Source: a virus
Reading direction: 5' to 3' (one strand)
DNA: 35,063 nt
Virus record (IMG/VR): IMGVR_UViG_3300047673_000120
Span: 1-35,063 of that record
The position numbers and the translations under genes are program-made. Under the pieces are notes generated by a model, which ran no database searches, had not been told where the DNA came from, and saw only the letters and a program-made list of their open reading frames with translations. Positions 22,546-29,052 of the stretch are shown here, one piece after another (within the stretch, counting starts at the first letter, position 1; each line of letters begins with the position of its first letter).

Positions 22546-23231
22546 GGTTCATTCTGTCGTAACGGTGTTACGTCGTCAAGCGGCAACACCTCTTGAGCCA
22601 TTCTTTTCGCCGCGATCTCGCAATACTTTTCCTCGATCTCGATTCCGATTGCTTTACGGCCAAGGTCCTTCGCGGCTCGTAGCGTTGAACCGCTACCCAT
22701 GAAGGGGTCGAGGAGAGTTCCAAGACAATTCATTTGTTTAATACAAAATTGCATCAATTCGATTGGCTTTTGTGTAGGATGGACATGGAATCCAACTTCT
22801 GAATCTCGATAGAAACCTGTCCACATGTGGGAGAATAATTGCGGTGCGCCCTTCTTGGATAACCAAGCCATTTCACAACCCGTTCCCAGTCCTAATTGGT
22901 GACTTGGAACTCGCTTATCCCATATTATCCAAGAACCTACGGTAAGTTTATCACTGAAGTAGTTCGCACCCCATAAACACGTAGGAACTTTCAACGCTAA
23001 CAGCCACGATGCGTCAAACGGTTTATCGTCGCCATGCACAGGTGGATGATTCTTGCCTCTCCATTTTGCGCCAGTGCTGTCATGTCCTACGATTCCCGAA
23101 TAATCACAGTTGTGGTTTATCCCATACGGAGGATCAGTAAGCACAAGATCAACCTTCGGGAGTGACGGTAAGATTTCACGACAATCTCCGTGATAGATCG
23201 TGACGGATGAATCTTGGTAGTAGGGCTTCAC
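22533..23231 (-). CDS. DPPY-type DNA methyltransferase (N6-adenine or N4-cytosine, 232 aa)
   Basis: DPPY is at residues 33-36, followed by HPTQKPIELMQFCI and the SAM-binding LDPFMGSGST at 175-183. This is the beta-class order (catalytic motif before SAM motif). It methylates DNA, adenine N6 most likely, target site unknown. Phages use such orphan enzymes for protection or regulation. No restriction gene is next to it. Its end overlaps the replication gene start by 13 bases and includes an inverted GTAAC repeat. Confidence 0.93.
   Translation of the reverse strand: MKPYYQDSSVTIYHGDCREILPSLPKVDLVLTDPPYGINHNCDYSGIVGHDSTGAKWRGKNHPPVHGDDKPFDASWLLALKVPTCLWGANYFSDKLTVGSWIIWDKRVPSHQLGLGTGCEMAWLSKKGAPQLFSHMWTGFYRDSEVGFHVHPTQKPIELMQFCIKQMNCLGTLLDPFMGSGSTLRAAKDLGRKAIGIEIEEKYCEIAAKRMAQEVLPLDDVTPLRQNEPCLL
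22558..22572. promoter_or_regulatory. Inverted repeat CGTAAC-N3-GTTACG upstream of the initiator-like gene
   Basis: CGTAACGGTGTTACG is a perfect 6-bp inverted repeat with a 3-base centre, 13 bases before the ATG at 22545. The same half-site, CGTAAC/GTTACG, is clustered in the candidate origin at 22162-22199. The initiator protein may bind both, controlling its own gene and the origin. Confidence 0.5.
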
Positions 23232-23239
23232 AAGAAAGT

Positions 23240-23301
23240 TTTACGCGGAGTTACCCCAGAACATTCTGCCGGGCCTCGCGGTTGCCGGAACTCCGCGTAA
23301 A
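23240..23301 (-). other. 62-base structured intergenic element with a 13-bp closing stem
   Basis: TTTACGCGGAGTT (23240-23252) and AACTCCGCGTAAA (23289-23301) are perfect inverted repeats. Between them lie two smaller possible hairpins, CAGAA/TTCTG and CCGG/CCGG, which gives a three-way-junction shape. It occupies nearly all of the gap between the coiled-coil gene (ends 23303) and the methyltransferase gene (starts 23231). It has no clear T run, so it is not a simple terminator. It could be a processed RNA, a leader or a protein-binding site. Confidence 0.55.
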
Positions 23302-23302
23302 G

Positions 23303-23887
23303 TCATTTCCTCTCCTTCACCCTTGCGAGCAGTAATGCGTCGTCGGTTTCTTGTTTGGCGTGCAGGTATAAAGCGCTTTGTAACACGCGCATTGCTAGTT
23401 TGTGCAGCGCATCCACCATCGGTTGCTGTGCTGCGGCTATGGCTGCGTCGAGAGCGGTGGTGTCGGGCGACATTGCTTTATCGAAGTCATCATCAGCGTT
23501 CCAAAACTCTTTTGCGTGAGCTTCGTGTTGTGTTGAACCGAAAGCATTAAAAGCATTCGCCATGCGGTTACGACAACCATTGAGTTGCTTCATCGCCGCC
23601 TGTGCTTTTGCTAACTGCTCGCGGAGTTGCTGGATTTCCTTTTCGCGTTTGTCGATTACTTCGTCGTAGTGTTCTAAATCTTCACGAAGTTCCTTACTGC
23701 GCTCCCGCTCGGCGGTGATGCTGGCGTTGATGTCGAAAGCTATTGCTTGCATCTGTTCCTTAAAACTTCCGTCCTTGGCTTTCGTGTCCAAATATCCCAT
23801 CAAGTGTTCTGCCGTCCATCCTTCCTGCTCGGTGACTGCTTCGCAAGCGTGAATCTTCCCCTTGTCTGCCGCGTGTTCAGTTTTCAT
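23303..23887 (-). CDS. Coiled-coil early protein (194 aa)
   Basis: A long charged coiled coil spans about 57-103 (SITAERERSKELREDLEHYD, KREKEIQQLREQLAKAQAAM). It is flanked by helical regions and an alanine-rich stretch (ALDAAIAAAQQPMVDALHKL). No enzymatic motif. It starts with an ATGA overlap from the 26-residue membrane peptide. An oligomerising or scaffold role is possible; function unknown. Confidence 0.65.
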   Translation of the reverse strand: MKTEHAADKGKIHACEAVTEQEGWTAEHLMGYLDTKAKDGSFKEQMQAIAFDINASITAERERSKELREDLEHYDEVIDKREKEIQQLREQLAKAQAAMKQLNGCRNRMANAFNAFGSTQHEAHAKEFWNADDDFDKAMSPDTTALDAAIAAAQQPMVDALHKLAMRVLQSALYLHAKQETDDALLLARVKERK

Positions 23888-23964
23888 AAGTTTTTAAGCC
23901 AAACCATTATGACGATCGCTATCCAAGCTGAGAAAAATATCAGCAAACACCACAGTAATTTCAT
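23884..23964 (-). CDS. 26-residue single-pass membrane peptide
   Basis: ATG at 23964 overlaps the exonuclease stop (ATGA), and the TGA at 23884-23886 overlaps the start of the coiled-coil gene. The product begins MKLLWCLLIFFSAWIAIVIM and ends with VWLKNL, a single transmembrane helix. The double overlap is strong evidence of translation. Possible function: inner membrane effector or superinfection peptide, not shown by sequence. Confidence 0.6.
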   Translation of the reverse strand: MKLLWCLLIFFSAWIAIVIMVWLKNL

Positions 23965-24620
23965 GTAGTTTCCAATTCCCTCAGCTTCGTAATGTTTGCT
24001 ATTCGCTCAATTGCGCGGTCAAAGTCGGAGTGAAACTGATTGATCGCCGCGCGGATCATCGACATTGCTTTTTCGTCACGGTAGATTTCAAGAACGAGCG
24101 CGGGGAATCCACGACGATAGCTCACGAAAATCCATTTATGGAATCCGGTGGCGAACATCGAACCGTAAACCTGTGCGACGTATTCCTTGGGAAGCACGCC
24201 CATACAGAGATATTTGCAATGCGTATGTGCCGCTGGGCTTTTAATTTCGAGCCCGCAGTCATTATCGGGAGTTCCACTGTCCTCAATGATACCATCCGGC
24301 GAGCAACCGAAACGTCCATCGTCGGTTGTGATGAAACCGAGCTGCTTAATCTTCTTATCGTATTCGAGCGCATACCAGGGTCTCGCCTCTTCCTCAACGA
24401 TCATGCCTTGATCCAACATGAAACTAGATGCGCTCAAGTCGATCAGCGGTCGCCCTTGCAACTTCTCGGCCACCTTTTTGTAAACGTAGGTTCGCGGAAG
24501 TTCACCTTTTCGCAGTTCAAATTCCGGCGTGAGTAGGTTATCCAACCCGCTCGCTGTCGGGATTCCGAAATGGAGCTTTGTCCATTCGAGTGTGCCTTGT
24601 TCGCAGTCGTGGATTACCAT
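23961..24620 (-). CDS. YqaJ / lambda-exonuclease-type recombination nuclease (219 aa)
   Basis: QGTLEWTKLHFGIPTASGL is the family N-terminal motif, GCSPDGIIEDS the metal aspartate region and CGLEIKSPAAHTH the ExK motif. EYVAQVYGSMFATG follows as in YqaJ enzymes. It degrades one strand of double-stranded DNA 5' to 3' to make substrates for the annealing protein. The neighbouring ERF gene overlaps by 7 bases, the usual two-component recombination pair. Confidence 0.92.
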   Translation of the reverse strand: MVIHDCEQGTLEWTKLHFGIPTASGLDNLLTPEFELRKGELPRTYVYKKVAEKLQGRPLIDLSASSFMLDQGMIVEEEARPWYALEYDKKIKQLGFITTDDGRFGCSPDGIIEDSGTPDNDCGLEIKSPAAHTHCKYLCMGVLPKEYVAQVYGSMFATGFHKWIFVSYRRGFPALVLEIYRDEKAMSMIRAAINQFHSDFDRAIERIANITKLRELETT

Positions 24621-25393
24621 TGCGATTTCTCCGGTGACAGCTTTTCGCGCGCCGTCTTCGCCGCCTCTTTGCGCTTCAGTAGTTCGTCCAGAACCGGCCA
24701 GCGTTCGTCTGAGATTTCAGCGTAATCATTTGATCCCGCGTACTTCAAAAACGCTACCTCATCAGCCCCTACCTCTCCTACCCTACGCTTTAAGTCTAAT
24801 GCTAATGCTTCTCCGATTGGCTTCCCGATCATGCGCGCGTCGTCGTCGTGATCCACAATGATCGAGAAGGCATCAGAGAACGCGCCACGTTTAGCGTAGG
24901 AGTGCGTTGAACCGTCAGCCTGGGAATCATTAGCCTTTGGTGGTGCCGACGTCCTCACGGTGAACGGGTGAACACGCTTATGCCCGCTTGAATGTTGAAC
25001 CGTGCAAATCTTGGTTATGCGTCCGGGTTCGGATGGTCCTTCCGAGAAGCTGTAACTAAATCCGTTGCGCAAAGCCACCGGCCGCACGATTGCCTCGATT
25101 TCTTCAAGTGGTGCGAATCTGTAGCGAACCGTTCCGTCGTTATTAGGAACTGGCTTCGTTGCTTGAATCGGTGGCATTTCGGCCATGAGCCGGTTGAACG
25201 CGACAGCGAAGTCCTTCTCGGCCAGCTTTGCATCCATCCGCTCGTAAAGCCCTACGAACGATTCGATTGCTTTAACGTTGTCGCTTGTGACACCTCCGGT
25301 CTTTACTCCTTCCACTAACGATTGAAGCATCAGCGCAACTGACGGCTCAGCCTTCGCCTCAACTAACTGCATTTGGGGAATTTCTGATTTCAT
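24614..25393 (-). CDS. ERF family single-strand annealing protein (259 aa)
   Basis: FAVAFNRLMAEMPPIQATKP, VRYRFAPLEEIEAIVRPVAL and SYAKRGAFSDAFSIIVDHDD are the characteristic ERF blocks. It binds single-stranded DNA and promotes annealing in recombination or genome circularisation. The exonuclease follows immediately, overlapping. C-terminal residues 190-259 form a helical, charged tail. Length (259) is typical for ERF proteins. Confidence 0.92.
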   Translation of the reverse strand: MKSEIPQMQLVEAKAEPSVALMLQSLVEGVKTGGVTSDNVKAIESFVGLYERMDAKLAEKDFAVAFNRLMAEMPPIQATKPVPNNDGTVRYRFAPLEEIEAIVRPVALRNGFSYSFSEGPSEPGRITKICTVQHSSGHKRVHPFTVRTSAPPKANDSQADGSTHSYAKRGAFSDAFSIIVDHDDDARMIGKPIGEALALDLKRRVGEVGADEVAFLKYAGSNDYAEISDERWPVLDELLKRKEAAKTAREKLSPEKSQW

Positions 25394-25402
25394 GTTTTGG
25401 TT

Positions 25403-25606
25403 TTATTCTTCTTGGTTTTTGCTTTGGTAATAAATTTGGATCTTGCGCTCGTGTCCGGCGCGGAGTGGGTGGTGGGATTGAAAGTGCGCGTCGCATACGG
25501 ATTTGTTGTGGCCTTGAATGTCGATGATGCGCGTTGATGGATAGGGGCCGGAACACAACTCACAATACGGACGGTGCTTCAATAGCCATCGGTGAAATGC
25601 GCTCAT
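25403..25606 (-). CDS. Small zinc-finger-like protein (67 aa)
   Basis: YCELCSGPYPSTRIIDIQGHNKS would supply CxxC, and CDAHFQSHH the second half-site. This is an HNH-like or treble-clef shape without a clear catalytic set. It directly precedes ERF and overlaps the upstream gene by 4 bases. A small HNH endonuclease-like remnant is possible, but the active histidines are not certain. Confidence 0.55.
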   Translation of the reverse strand: MSAFHRWLLKHRPYCELCSGPYPSTRIIDIQGHNKSVCDAHFQSHHPLRAGHERKIQIYYQSKNQEE

Positions 25607-25788
25607 TTCTTTCGATGTTTTGCGGCATTCGGACAGGTCGCAAAATGAGATACGTGGCGTGTCGGATCGTATTCTGAGTCGCCGGTCTCAAACTTTGAGT
25701 CTGCCACATCCACAGGCATAGACTTTCCGAGCTTTGTTTTCATCCATACGATAGGAGCTTGGCAACTTCGGCAGTGTTCGATATTCAT
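25603..25788 (-). CDS. Small zinc-ribbon protein (61 aa)
   Basis: CRSCQAPIVWMKTKLGKSMP, later SHFATCPNAAKHRKK, is a recurring phage zinc-ribbon pattern (CxxC and HFATCPNAxxH). ATG at 25788 shares bases with the upstream stop (TAATG). The longer version from 25941 would run over the previous gene out of frame. Function unknown. Confidence 0.7.
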   Translation of the reverse strand: MNIEHCRSCQAPIVWMKTKLGKSMPVDVADSKFETGDSEYDPTRHVSHFATCPNAAKHRKK

Positions 25789-26072
25789 TATTGCCTCCAG
25801 CCTTCTCCAAGTTCCTTCTCTCCTTGTTCGCTGCTGAGATAATCCAGCGCGCCATTGTCGCTTTGGTTCGCCATTTCGCGGTCGAAGTATTCTCCGATTT
25901 CCTTGAGATCTTTTAGTTCTGCTTCCCATCGCTTTTTCCAACTGTCCGCTGATGATTGGTCGAGGCCAATTTCACGGTCGAATTTCTGGACGTGCGTTTC
26001 ACGGTCGCACAACTGCAAGCGTCCGAAGCGTTGCTGCATTGCTTCCATACGGGTGATGATGTCTGTTTTCAT
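25788..26072 (-). CDS. Early helical protein (94 aa)
   Basis: Charged, helical sequence (KTDIITRMEAMQQRFGRL, KKRWEAELKDLKEIGEYFDR) ending SSEQGEKELGEGWRQ. It is rich in E, K, R and Q, with no transmembrane segment or known motif. It is the second gene of the leftward early operon, downstream of the second palindromic site at 26081-26093. Confidence 0.6.
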   Translation of the reverse strand: MKTDIITRMEAMQQRFGRLQLCDRETHVQKFDREIGLDQSSADSWKKRWEAELKDLKEIGEYFDREMANQSDNGALDYLSSEQGEKELGEGWRQ

Positions 26073-26080
26073 GCGAGCAA

Positions 26081-26093
26081 CCTAACCGTTAGC
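26081..26093. promoter_or_regulatory. Second copy of the CTAAC-N-GTTAG palindrome
   Basis: CCTAACCGTTAGC differs by one base from the reverse complement of the site at 26253-26265. It overlaps the stop of the small basic gene and precedes the next gene by 9 bases. Confidence 0.5.
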
Positions 26094-26231
26094 TTTTAGC
26101 TGTAAAGATTTATTTTTAACTTTCTTTTTGCGCCTCTTTCCGTTGGCTCGGGACGACTCGGCCTTGCGTTCAGTTTTCCTGCTGCCGAGGATCGACATGG
26201 CCGCCTTGATGATTGTCTCTTGATCTGTCAT
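26082..26231 (-). CDS. Small basic protein, first gene of the early operon (49 aa)
   Basis: Start is taken at the ATG at 26231 (MTDQETIIKAAMSILGSRKT). An earlier ATG at 26267 would lie across the palindrome and is less likely. The C-terminal half (ESSRANGKRRKKKVKNKSLQ) is strongly basic, so nucleic acid binding is likely. Two near-identical palindromes flank the gene, one upstream and one at its stop, which makes it a candidate for an autoregulator. No HTH is evident. Confidence 0.6.
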   Translation of the reverse strand: MTDQETIIKAAMSILGSRKTERKAESSRANGKRRKKKVKNKSLQLKANG

Positions 26232-26252
26232 TTGACAACCAATACGGTATAA

Positions 26253-26265
26253 GCTAACGGTTAGC
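26253..26265. promoter_or_regulatory. Operator-like palindrome GCTAAC-G-GTTAGC in the divergent promoter region
   Basis: A perfect 6-bp inverted repeat with a central G, 2 bases before the rightward ATG at 26268 and 21 bases from the leftward start at 26231. TTGACA at 26232-26237 on the plus strand is a possible -35 for the rightward genes, with the operator over the -10 zone. A second copy (one mismatch) is at 26081-26093. Confidence 0.6.
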
Positions 26266-26267
26266 AA

Positions 26268-26390
26268 ATGAAACTATTGATAATCGCACTAATGGCGGGA
26301 GTTTTCGGATGGTTGCTTTGCTACGGAGCGATGAAAACTGCAGAGCAAATCGTAAAGCCTCACAATGATCGAATCGAGGCGATGCAGTGA
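26268..26390 (+). CDS. Small single-pass membrane protein (40 aa)
   Basis: ATG at 26268 opens MKLLIIALMAGVFGWLLCYG, a transmembrane helix of about 20 residues, followed by a short soluble tail. The stop at 26388-26390 overlaps the GTG start of the nuclease gene. Function unknown; translation is supported by this overlap. Confidence 0.6.
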   Translation: MKLLIIALMAGVFGWLLCYGAMKTAEQIVKPHNDRIEAMQ

Positions 26391-26719
26391 ATGAAGTAGG
26401 AAAGTTAGGTCTGCAAGCGCAGATAGCCAAGCTCCTGGATCGCCTTAGAATCGTTTACGTCCGAAGCCGAACGGACAAGCGCAGTACTACGCAAGCTGGA
26501 ACTCCCGATTTCATTTTCTCAGTTTGGGGTCAAGGTGTCCACGGGACTTGCGCCGTGGGATGTGCATGGGAAGTCAAACTACCTAAAGGTAAACTGCGCC
26601 CGAATCAGGAAAAAATGCGGGATAGAATGACGGCCAATCCAAATGCATGGAGATATTCGATAATAACCTCCGTCAATGACGCAACCTCGGAACTTAAGCA
26701 GATAGGATTGATCAGTTAA
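26387..26719 (+). CDS. VRR-NUC family nuclease (110 aa, GTG start)
   Basis: LQAQIAKLLDRLRIVYVRSR, QAGTPDFIFSVWGQG and AWEVKLPKGKLRPNQEKM match VRR-NUC stand-alone phage nucleases. The aspartate of GTPD and the ExK of WEVK form the PD-(D/E)xK site. Known members cut branched DNA such as Holliday junctions. It could resolve recombination or replication intermediates before packaging. It is rightward, against most genes, and its TAA overlaps the stop of the convergent GH75-like gene (TTAA, 26716-26719). Confidence 0.88.
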   Translation: MNEVGKLGLQAQIAKLLDRLRIVYVRSRTDKRSTTQAGTPDFIFSVWGQGVHGTCAVGCAWEVKLPKGKLRPNQEKMRDRMTANPNAWRYSIITSVNDATSELKQIGLIS

Positions 26720-27174
26720 GCTGGCTGCAGGACGTAGCTTTTCCCATTCACGATCGCCGGAACTCCGGGAAAGATCACGTATTCGATAGCGTGTTCGTCA
26801 ATTCCACCGTCAACCGGTGAAGGATTCAAGCCAATAGCCGAGGCGCACGCGCAACTGATCTCGCCCAGCTTCTTATGAGGCCCCACGTCGCCCACTACGG
26901 CCGCTGTGTGCTTTCCGTTCTTCGTGTTGGTCACATTGGCAAGGCAACCAATCACGACGCCTTTAACGCCATTCCTGATCGCTGGGGGCACGACGATATA
27001 GCGATCAATGTCGGCGTTTAGATCCGGCTTATAGGTTGTCTCGTCCTGCGCTGTTCGGTCGCCGTGATGCGGCCCGACTCCGTCGCTGTCGATTGCAGCC
27101 TTGGCCCTGAAGTGAACCGAATCGTCGTCGAACTCGTAAATCGGCTCGCCTTCGATTGTGGCGATTAACCTCAC
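26716..27174 (-). CDS. GH75 chitosanase-like hydrolase, probable endolysin (152 aa)
   Basis: AAIDSDGVGPHHGDRTAQDE, DRYIVVPPAIRNGVKGVVIG and AAVVGDVGPHKKLGEISCACA resemble fungal/bacterial GH75 chitosanases, in which the aspartates of DSDG and GDVG lie in the active site. A phage chitosanase fold at the end of a lysis block most likely cuts peptidoglycan sugar chains. It has no signal peptide, so it would leave through a holin. Start overlaps the previous gene by ATGA. Alternative: a virion-associated polysaccharide hydrolase. Confidence 0.65.
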   Translation of the reverse strand: MRLIATIEGEPIYEFDDDSVHFRAKAAIDSDGVGPHHGDRTAQDETTYKPDLNADIDRYIVVPPAIRNGVKGVVIGCLANVTNTKNGKHTAAVVGDVGPHKKLGEISCACASAIGLNPSPVDGGIDEHAIEYVIFPGVPAIVNGKSYVLQPA

Positions 27175-27416
27175 TTACCAGCGCTTCCACCCTGCGCTGC
27201 AATCGCCGCCGCTAGCGCTTGCGTCTGCTCTTCCATCGCCGTCGATAGATCGCTGACAGGTTGAAGCTGCTCCGCGGTGGCGCCGTTCTCAAGCGCCGCG
27301 GCGACCGCGGCGTCGATGCGGGCTTGAATCCCGCCGATGAATACGATGGCGCTTTGTTCCACTCCGGTGGTTTCGGTGACTTGGGCTGTGAGTTGATCGA
27401 GGATTGGACTAGGCAT
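27171..27416 (-). CDS. Small conserved phage protein in the lysis block (81 aa)
   Basis: Starts at the ATG at 27416 (MPSPILDQLTAQVTETTGVE); an earlier ATG at 27452 falls within the upstream gene. VFIGGIQARIDAAVAAAL and the following alanine-rich helices recur in many metagenomic phages next to lysis genes. Function unknown, possibly a helical bundle working with the hydrolase. Followed by an ATGA overlap. Confidence 0.6.
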   Translation of the reverse strand: MPSPILDQLTAQVTETTGVEQSAIVFIGGIQARIDAAVAAALENGATAEQLQPVSDLSTAMEEQTQALAAAIAAQGGSAGK

Positions 27417-27588
27417 TTTGTTCTTTCTGTGTTGGTGTTGTTTGCTGCGCATTAAGTGCGTCTGAAAGTTCGTCTGTGTTTTGCTTGAGAGTTGCGGTAA
27501 GTTTCTTCTCGGTATCTAGGACGTCAATCAGTCCTAGGAGTCTATCGATTACTCTCAACAGGATTCGGATGATCTTGTCGTTGTTCAT
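27409..27588 (-). CDS. Small protein with amphipathic N-terminal helix (59 aa)
   Basis: ATG at 27588 overlaps the lipoprotein stop (ATGA). The frame ends at 27409 and overlaps the next gene by 8 bases. The N terminus NDKIIRILLRVIDRLLGLID is amphipathic with a hydrophobic face; the rest is Q/T/E-rich. Role in lysis is inferred only from neighbours. Confidence 0.6.
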   Translation of the reverse strand: MNNDKIIRILLRVIDRLLGLIDVLDTEKKLTATLKQNTDELSDALNAQQTTPTQKEQNA

Positions 27589-27782
27589 CTATAGTGTACG
27601 GTGTATTTGAGACCACCCTGAGGATTACCGTTAGTGTCCTTGGCATAGCCCTCAATCGAACGGGAGTCCACGCTTTTTTCGTAGCTTGCGAGCTGTGAAG
27701 TCGTGCAGGAAACCAACCAGCAACCGATAGCAAGAACCGCAAAGATCAAGAACCGAATCAGTTGCCGTTTCCACATCCTCAT
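27585..27782 (-). CDS. Small lipoprotein, candidate outer spanin (65 aa)
   Basis: N-terminal RQLIRFLIFAVLAIGCWLVSC is a signal peptide ending in a lipobox (LVSC) at about residue 26, so lipidation of C26 is likely. The mature part is only about 40 residues. Its place among holin-like genes fits an Rz1-like outer spanin, which helps disrupt the outer membrane. No inner spanin partner was firmly found; the coiled-coil TM protein at 28296 is a candidate. Confidence 0.6.
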   Translation of the reverse strand: MRMWKRQLIRFLIFAVLAIGCWLVSCTTSQLASYEKSVDSRSIEGYAKDTNGNPQGGLKYTVHYR

Positions 27783-27994
27783 AATGCGTACTGCACCAGC
27801 TCAAAAAGCCAGTAAATCAGGATAACGCAGATCACACAGATTAGAACGATCTGAACCGGCCTTGGAATAGCGACGCCAGCCCATTGCAGGAGGGCCCAGA
27901 TGCCCCAAACGACGACGCAAATAATGGCGATCTTGAAAAGCAGTCCGATTACGCCACTTGGAAAAGCAATAGAGGCCAACGCTAATACGCTCAT
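27779..27994 (-). CDS. Two-helix membrane protein, holin candidate (71 aa)
   Basis: Two hydrophobic helices (GLLFKIAIICVVVWGIWALL and PVQIVLICVICVILIYWLFE) separated by a short loop (QWAGVAIPRP). This resembles small Thivi_2564-like phage membrane proteins common near lysis genes. Such a protein may be the holin that opens the inner membrane for the endolysin. ATGA overlaps at both ends. Confidence 0.65.
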   Translation of the reverse strand: MSVLALASIAFPSGVIGLLFKIAIICVVVWGIWALLQWAGVAIPRPVQIVLICVICVILIYWLFELVQYAL

Positions 27995-28299
27995 AACCCT
28001 ATCGCAGTGTCAATTTTGGTTTCTGTCGTCGGCACCGGATCGGATGCCGGATTCATCACCGTCACCGGCGCCGGAGCGTCCGGACTCGGAGCCTTCGCGG
28101 TTTCGGTTGGCGTGGTCTTAACCAGCATGGCCGTGAGCGCACCACAAAGACCGCCAGTGAGCGTATTTAGCTCGGGTGGCACCTTGACCCCAAGATACGA
28201 CAGAACGCAGATTGTGACCACGCAGAGAAGCGCCATGATGGCGATTGTGCCGGTAATCATGGTGATCGCTGTCTGATTCGTGGAAGTGTTGCCGTTCAT
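27991..28299 (-). CDS. Membrane protein, second holin-like candidate (102 aa)
   Basis: An N-terminal helix (MITGTIAIMALLCVVTICVL) and a weaker second one (TGGLCGALTAML) precede a proline/alanine/threonine-rich tail (APSPDAPAPVTVMNPASDPV). It sits between the coiled-coil membrane protein and the 71-residue membrane protein. It may be a holin or antiholin partner. ATGA overlaps on both sides. Confidence 0.6.
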   Translation of the reverse strand: MNGNTSTNQTAITMITGTIAIMALLCVVTICVLSYLGVKVPPELNTLTGGLCGALTAMLVKTTPTETAKAPSPDAPAPVTVMNPASDPVPTTETKIDTAIGL

Positions 28300-28652
28300 C
28301 TATGGAGCATGAAGTACAGCAAGAAGCCGCCGACAATCTGAACAAGCGTAATTAAAACTCCCAATGCGCCAATCCAGCTAACGATTCGCGTTTCAACTGC
28401 TGTCATTCGGTTACGCAGAATATCGACGTCTGCTTGCAATCTGTCGTGCAGCGGGCGCAGGACGAGTTGGTTTCTGTCTTGGAGATTTTCTTCCCTAAAC
28501 TTGTTCATCTCCTCAAGCCGACGATCCATGTCGCGTGTGGCCAACTGCAACGCTTCACGCAACGCGCGAAACTTCTCCTCCATGTAATCACGGAGGGTGA
28601 CTTCTACATGACGCGCCAGTTCTTCGCGCTCGGGTGTCATTTGCTTATCCAC
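28296..28652 (-). CDS. Coiled-coil protein with C-terminal membrane helix (118 aa)
   Basis: A charged coiled coil (EEKFRALREALQLATRDMDR, LHDRLQADVDILRNRM) precedes a single C-terminal membrane helix (WIGALGVLITLVQIVGGFLL). It starts with GTG at 28652; an ATG at 28640 would remove four residues. In phage lysis blocks this layout is often annotated as a holin-like or hemolysin XhlA-type protein. It could also form an inner spanin-like partner. Confidence 0.6.
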   Translation of the reverse strand: MDKQMTPEREELARHVEVTLRDYMEEKFRALREALQLATRDMDRRLEEMNKFREENLQDRNQLVLRPLHDRLQADVDILRNRMTAVETRIVSWIGALGVLITLVQIVGGFLLYFMLHR

Positions 28653-28692
28653 ATCAGGGGAAACATTACAATCTTACTTTAGTTGCGTAATG

Positions 28693-29052
28693 TCACCGAG
28701 TGGCTTTTTCAGGGCGTTGCGTTGATTCATTCAGTTGCACGGTTTGTCGCAGATGAACGCTAAGTCCAATTGTCTGACCTTCGCTAACTTTTGAAACTGC
28801 TTCCTCAATATTTTCGGCTTGGACCGCGATTTGTTTTGTAACGATATATTCCATTGTGTGTTCTATTTTACTGTTTGTTGACCAAAATAAATCGTAAAAT
28901 GCCGCTCCATACTGTCCGCTATTTAGCATTGCTTTTCGCTTAGCACATCCACTTTCTGGACGTAACTGATGAGTGCTAGGATCAACGCACGGAAGGCCCA
29001 GTGTGCGCGCTATTGGCGTTGCGACAGAAGCTATGGCATCACCGATTCTCAT
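28693..29052 (-). CDS. Small phage protein with MRIGDAIASVATPIA start (119 aa)
   Basis: The first 60 residues (RIGDAIASVATPIARTLGLP, PESGCAKRKAMLNSGQYG) match a recurrent small protein placed near phage lysis genes. The remainder, from MEYIVTKQIAVQAENIEEAV, looks like a separate small domain, and an in-frame ATG at 28851 could start it alone. So this may be a fusion or two overlapping products. Function unknown. The start abuts the stop of the cysteine-rich gene. Confidence 0.55.
   Translation of the reverse strand: MRIGDAIASVATPIARTLGLPCVDPSTHQLRPESGCAKRKAMLNSGQYGAAFYDLFWSTNSKIEHTMEYIVTKQIAVQAENIEEAVSKVSEGQTIGLSVHLRQTVQLNESTQRPEKATR

Noticed and set aside
23240-23301. Resemblance of the inverted-repeat element to an integron attC site
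   Set aside because: The expected RYYYAAC and GTTRRRY core boxes are not at the ends, and there is no integrase or cassette array.
24030-24536. Long rightward frame of 168 codons opposite the exonuclease gene
   Set aside because: It lies wholly antisense to a protein with all YqaJ motifs, has no coupling to neighbours and no recognisable domain.
28663-28693. ACATTAC/GTAATGT inverted repeat in the gap between two lysis-region genes
   Set aside because: Seven base pairs with a 17-base loop and no T run; too weak to call a terminator.
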